Assembly (NCBI GenBank): GCA_944385195.1
Contig: CALWWH010000017.1
Location: forward strand, 1-6,730
DNA length: 6,730 nt
Direction: 5' to 3'
Source of the DNA: an uncultured Oscillospiraceae bacterium
Lineage (GTDB): Bacteria; Bacillota; Clostridia; Oscillospirales; Oscillospiraceae
The notes under the pieces: generated by a model
Databases searched by the model: none
What the model saw: only the letters and a program-made list of their open reading frames with translations
Told to the model about the DNA's origin: nothing
Shown here: positions 5,847 to 6,730 of the stretch, one piece after another
How positions within the stretch are numbered: position 1 is the stretch's first letter
Layout: each line of letters starts with the position of its first letter
Program-made: the position numbers and the translations under genes

Positions 5847-5864
5847 CAGCCGGCGGAAGATTGC

Positions 5865-5924
5865 TTCATTTTTTTCTCAACGGCATTTCAACAATTGTTG
5901 AGTCTCAGTTGACCCGCCGTTGAC
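5865..5924. promoter_or_regulatory. Divergent array of 11-base-spaced TTGA repeats around a palindrome (candidate regulator operator)
   Basis: The plus strand has TTGAG at 5898, TTGAC at 5909 and TTGAC at 5920, each 11 bases apart. The minus strand has TTGAA beginning at 5891, TTGAG at 5880 and ATGAA at 5869, again 11 bases apart. The two innermost copies meet in the perfect 14-base palindrome TCAACAATTGTTGA (5888-5901). Direct repeats one helical turn apart are the known binding mode of OmpR/PhoB-family dimers. Since such a regulator gene starts 55 bases away, it is the natural candidate to bind here. The left arm borders the -35 position of the regulator promoter; the right arm overlaps the likely -35 of the plus-strand gene. 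Binding itself is inference. Confidence 0.6.
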
Positions 5925-5938
5925 TGCGCGGGTATATG
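5909..5938 (+). promoter_or_regulatory. Probable promoter of the divergent PF06541 gene
   Basis: TTGACC (5909-5914) and TATATG (5933-5938) are 18 bases apart, with 5 of 6 and 4 of 6 matches to the consensus. The -35 is itself one of the TTGA repeats. The start codon follows about 32 bases after the -10. Other pairings in this stretch are possible. Confidence 0.45.
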
Positions 5939-5970
5939 CTGGAGGCAGTGTTTTGAAAGGAGCCCTCTCC

Positions 5971-6681
5971 ATGGACTGGATTCTCACTTATGCTGCGCTG
6001 TTTTTTCTCGGCGCCCTTTCCGGCTGGGTGCTGGAGCTGCTCTTCCGCAACCTAGTCTACCACCGCGGGAGGTGGATCAACCCCGGTTTCTGCACCGGGC
6101 CCTGGCTGCCCATCTATGGTTTTGGCCTTTGTGCCCTGTACGCCTTGGCGTCGCTGGAGCCGCTGCTCCCCCGGTTCTTCCAGCGCAAGCTGATTCTTTT
6201 CATTGCCATGGCCATCGGAATGACCGCGCTGGAATACGCCGCAGGTCTGCTGTGCCTCAAGTGCTTCAAGCTGCGTCTGTGGGACTACTCCGCGCGCCTG
6301 GGAAATATCCAGGGTCTCATCTGCCCCCTCTTCTCCCTGATCTGGGCAGCGCTGGGCGCAGGATATTATTTTTTTGTACATCCGTACCTGGCCCAGCGGC
6401 TGCCGCAGCTGTTGGCCAGCCAGACCGTCCTGTTCTGTCTGGGCATCTTTTGGGGCATCTTCCTGGTGGACGTGGCCCACTCAACACAGTTGGTTCTCAA
6501 ACTGCGACAGATCGCCAAGGAGATCCATATGGTCGTCCCCTACGAACGGCTAAAGCTCCAGATCCGCGCCGCGCAGCAGCGTGCCCCGGCCTTTGTGCGC
6601 TTTTGCCGCCCCTCTCAGACTGAACCGCCCCGGCGGGAGCACCTAAAGGCCCGGGGGGAGACAATCGCAGCGCGGCGGTGA
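5971..6681 (+). CDS. PF06541 family (CmpB/DUF1113-like) multi-spanning membrane protein
   Basis: A 236-residue integral membrane protein, often annotated as 'putative ABC transporter permease' although no ATPase gene is seen here. The family signature is clear: LSGWVLELLFRNLVYHRGRW (16-35) leading into INPGFCTGPWLPIYGFG (36-52). Next come the ALEYAAG segment (86-92) and LRLWDYSARLGNIQGLICPLFSLIW (101-125). A late membrane helix carries D167 in FLVDVAHS. About five to six membrane segments are likely (3-23, 46-62, 72-95, 114-136, 150-170). The C-terminus from about 174 is basic and cytoplasmic. ATG 5971 is chosen because AAAGGAG lies 8 bases upstream; the frame is open back to 5920, but that would run through the promoter region. 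It is transcribed away from the two-component operon and shares its control region. Its biochemical function is not established. Confidence 0.87.
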   Translation: MDWILTYAALFFLGALSGWVLELLFRNLVYHRGRWINPGFCTGPWLPIYGFGLCALYALASLEPLLPRFFQRKLILFIAMAIGMTALEYAAGLLCLKCFKLRLWDYSARLGNIQGLICPLFSLIWAALGAGYYFFVHPYLAQRLPQLLASQTVLFCLGIFWGIFLVDVAHSTQLVLKLRQIAKEIHMVVPYERLKLQIRAAQQRAPAFVRFCRPSQTEPPRREHLKARGETIAARR

Positions 6682-6702
6682 TGCGGCGTGCCGCCTCAGA
6701 AC

Positions 6703-6727
6703 GGCGGGAGAAGGTTCTTTTCCCGCC
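6703..6727 (+). terminator. Probable terminator hairpin after the PF06541 gene (T-tract cut by window end)
   Basis: Arms 6703-6713 and 6717-6727 (GGCGGGAGAAG and CTTTTCCCGCC) form an 11-base stem with one G-U pair and a 3-base loop, 21 bases after the stop codon. ATT follows before the window ends, so a full T-tract cannot be confirmed. Confidence 0.55.
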
Positions 6728-6730
6728 ATT

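Noticed and set aside
6684..6695. GCGGC-GT-GCCGC palindrome after the plus-strand gene
   Set aside because: A 2-base loop is too short for a stable hairpin, and the sequence is typical of local GC bias.
1..6730. CRISPR array, insertion sequence, tRNA or rRNA, phage genes
   Set aside because: No spaced long repeats, transposase motifs, terminal inverted repeats or structural RNA signatures were seen on either strand.

Overview
The window looks like chromosomal DNA from a GC-rich member of the Firmicutes, probably a gut Clostridia lineage such as Oscillospiraceae. The reasons are the strong AAGGAGG-type ribosome binding sites, GTG starts, tight gene packing, and the combination of TrmK, short Nif3-like, DUF1858 and PF06541 proteins with a FeoB-associated Cys-rich protein. 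The lineage is inferred from gene content and style, not from a search.

Nine of the ten genes lie on the minus strand. Read in transcription order they form three blocks. Block 1 (5810 down to 2989) is an OmpR-family response regulator, an overlapping sensor histidine kinase with almost no extracellular loop, and a membrane-anchored alpha/beta hydrolase. Block 2 (promoter near 2921-2949, genes 2890 down to 1224) is a small DUF1858 redox-type protein, the tRNA m1A22 methyltransferase TrmK and a short-form Nif3-like dinuclear metal protein. It closes with two consecutive Rho-independent terminators. Block 3 (promoter near 1075-1103, genes 1029 down to the window edge) is a ferrous iron uptake operon: feoA, feoB and the start of a FeoB-associated Cys-rich membrane protein.

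The single plus-strand gene (5971-6681) is divergent from the response regulator and encodes a PF06541 (CmpB/DUF1113-like) multi-spanning membrane protein. The 160-base divergent region holds TTGA motifs at exact 11-base steps running outward in both directions from a 14-base palindrome. This is the spacing used by OmpR/PhoB-type regulators, so the two-component system probably controls both itself and the membrane protein.

The most unusual gene is feoB. Its reading frame is intact but only about 212 residues long. A complete G domain is joined directly to the last two membrane segments of FeoB, and the GDI domain, Gate motifs and most of the membrane channel are missing. This is either a real in-frame internal deletion or an assembly error.
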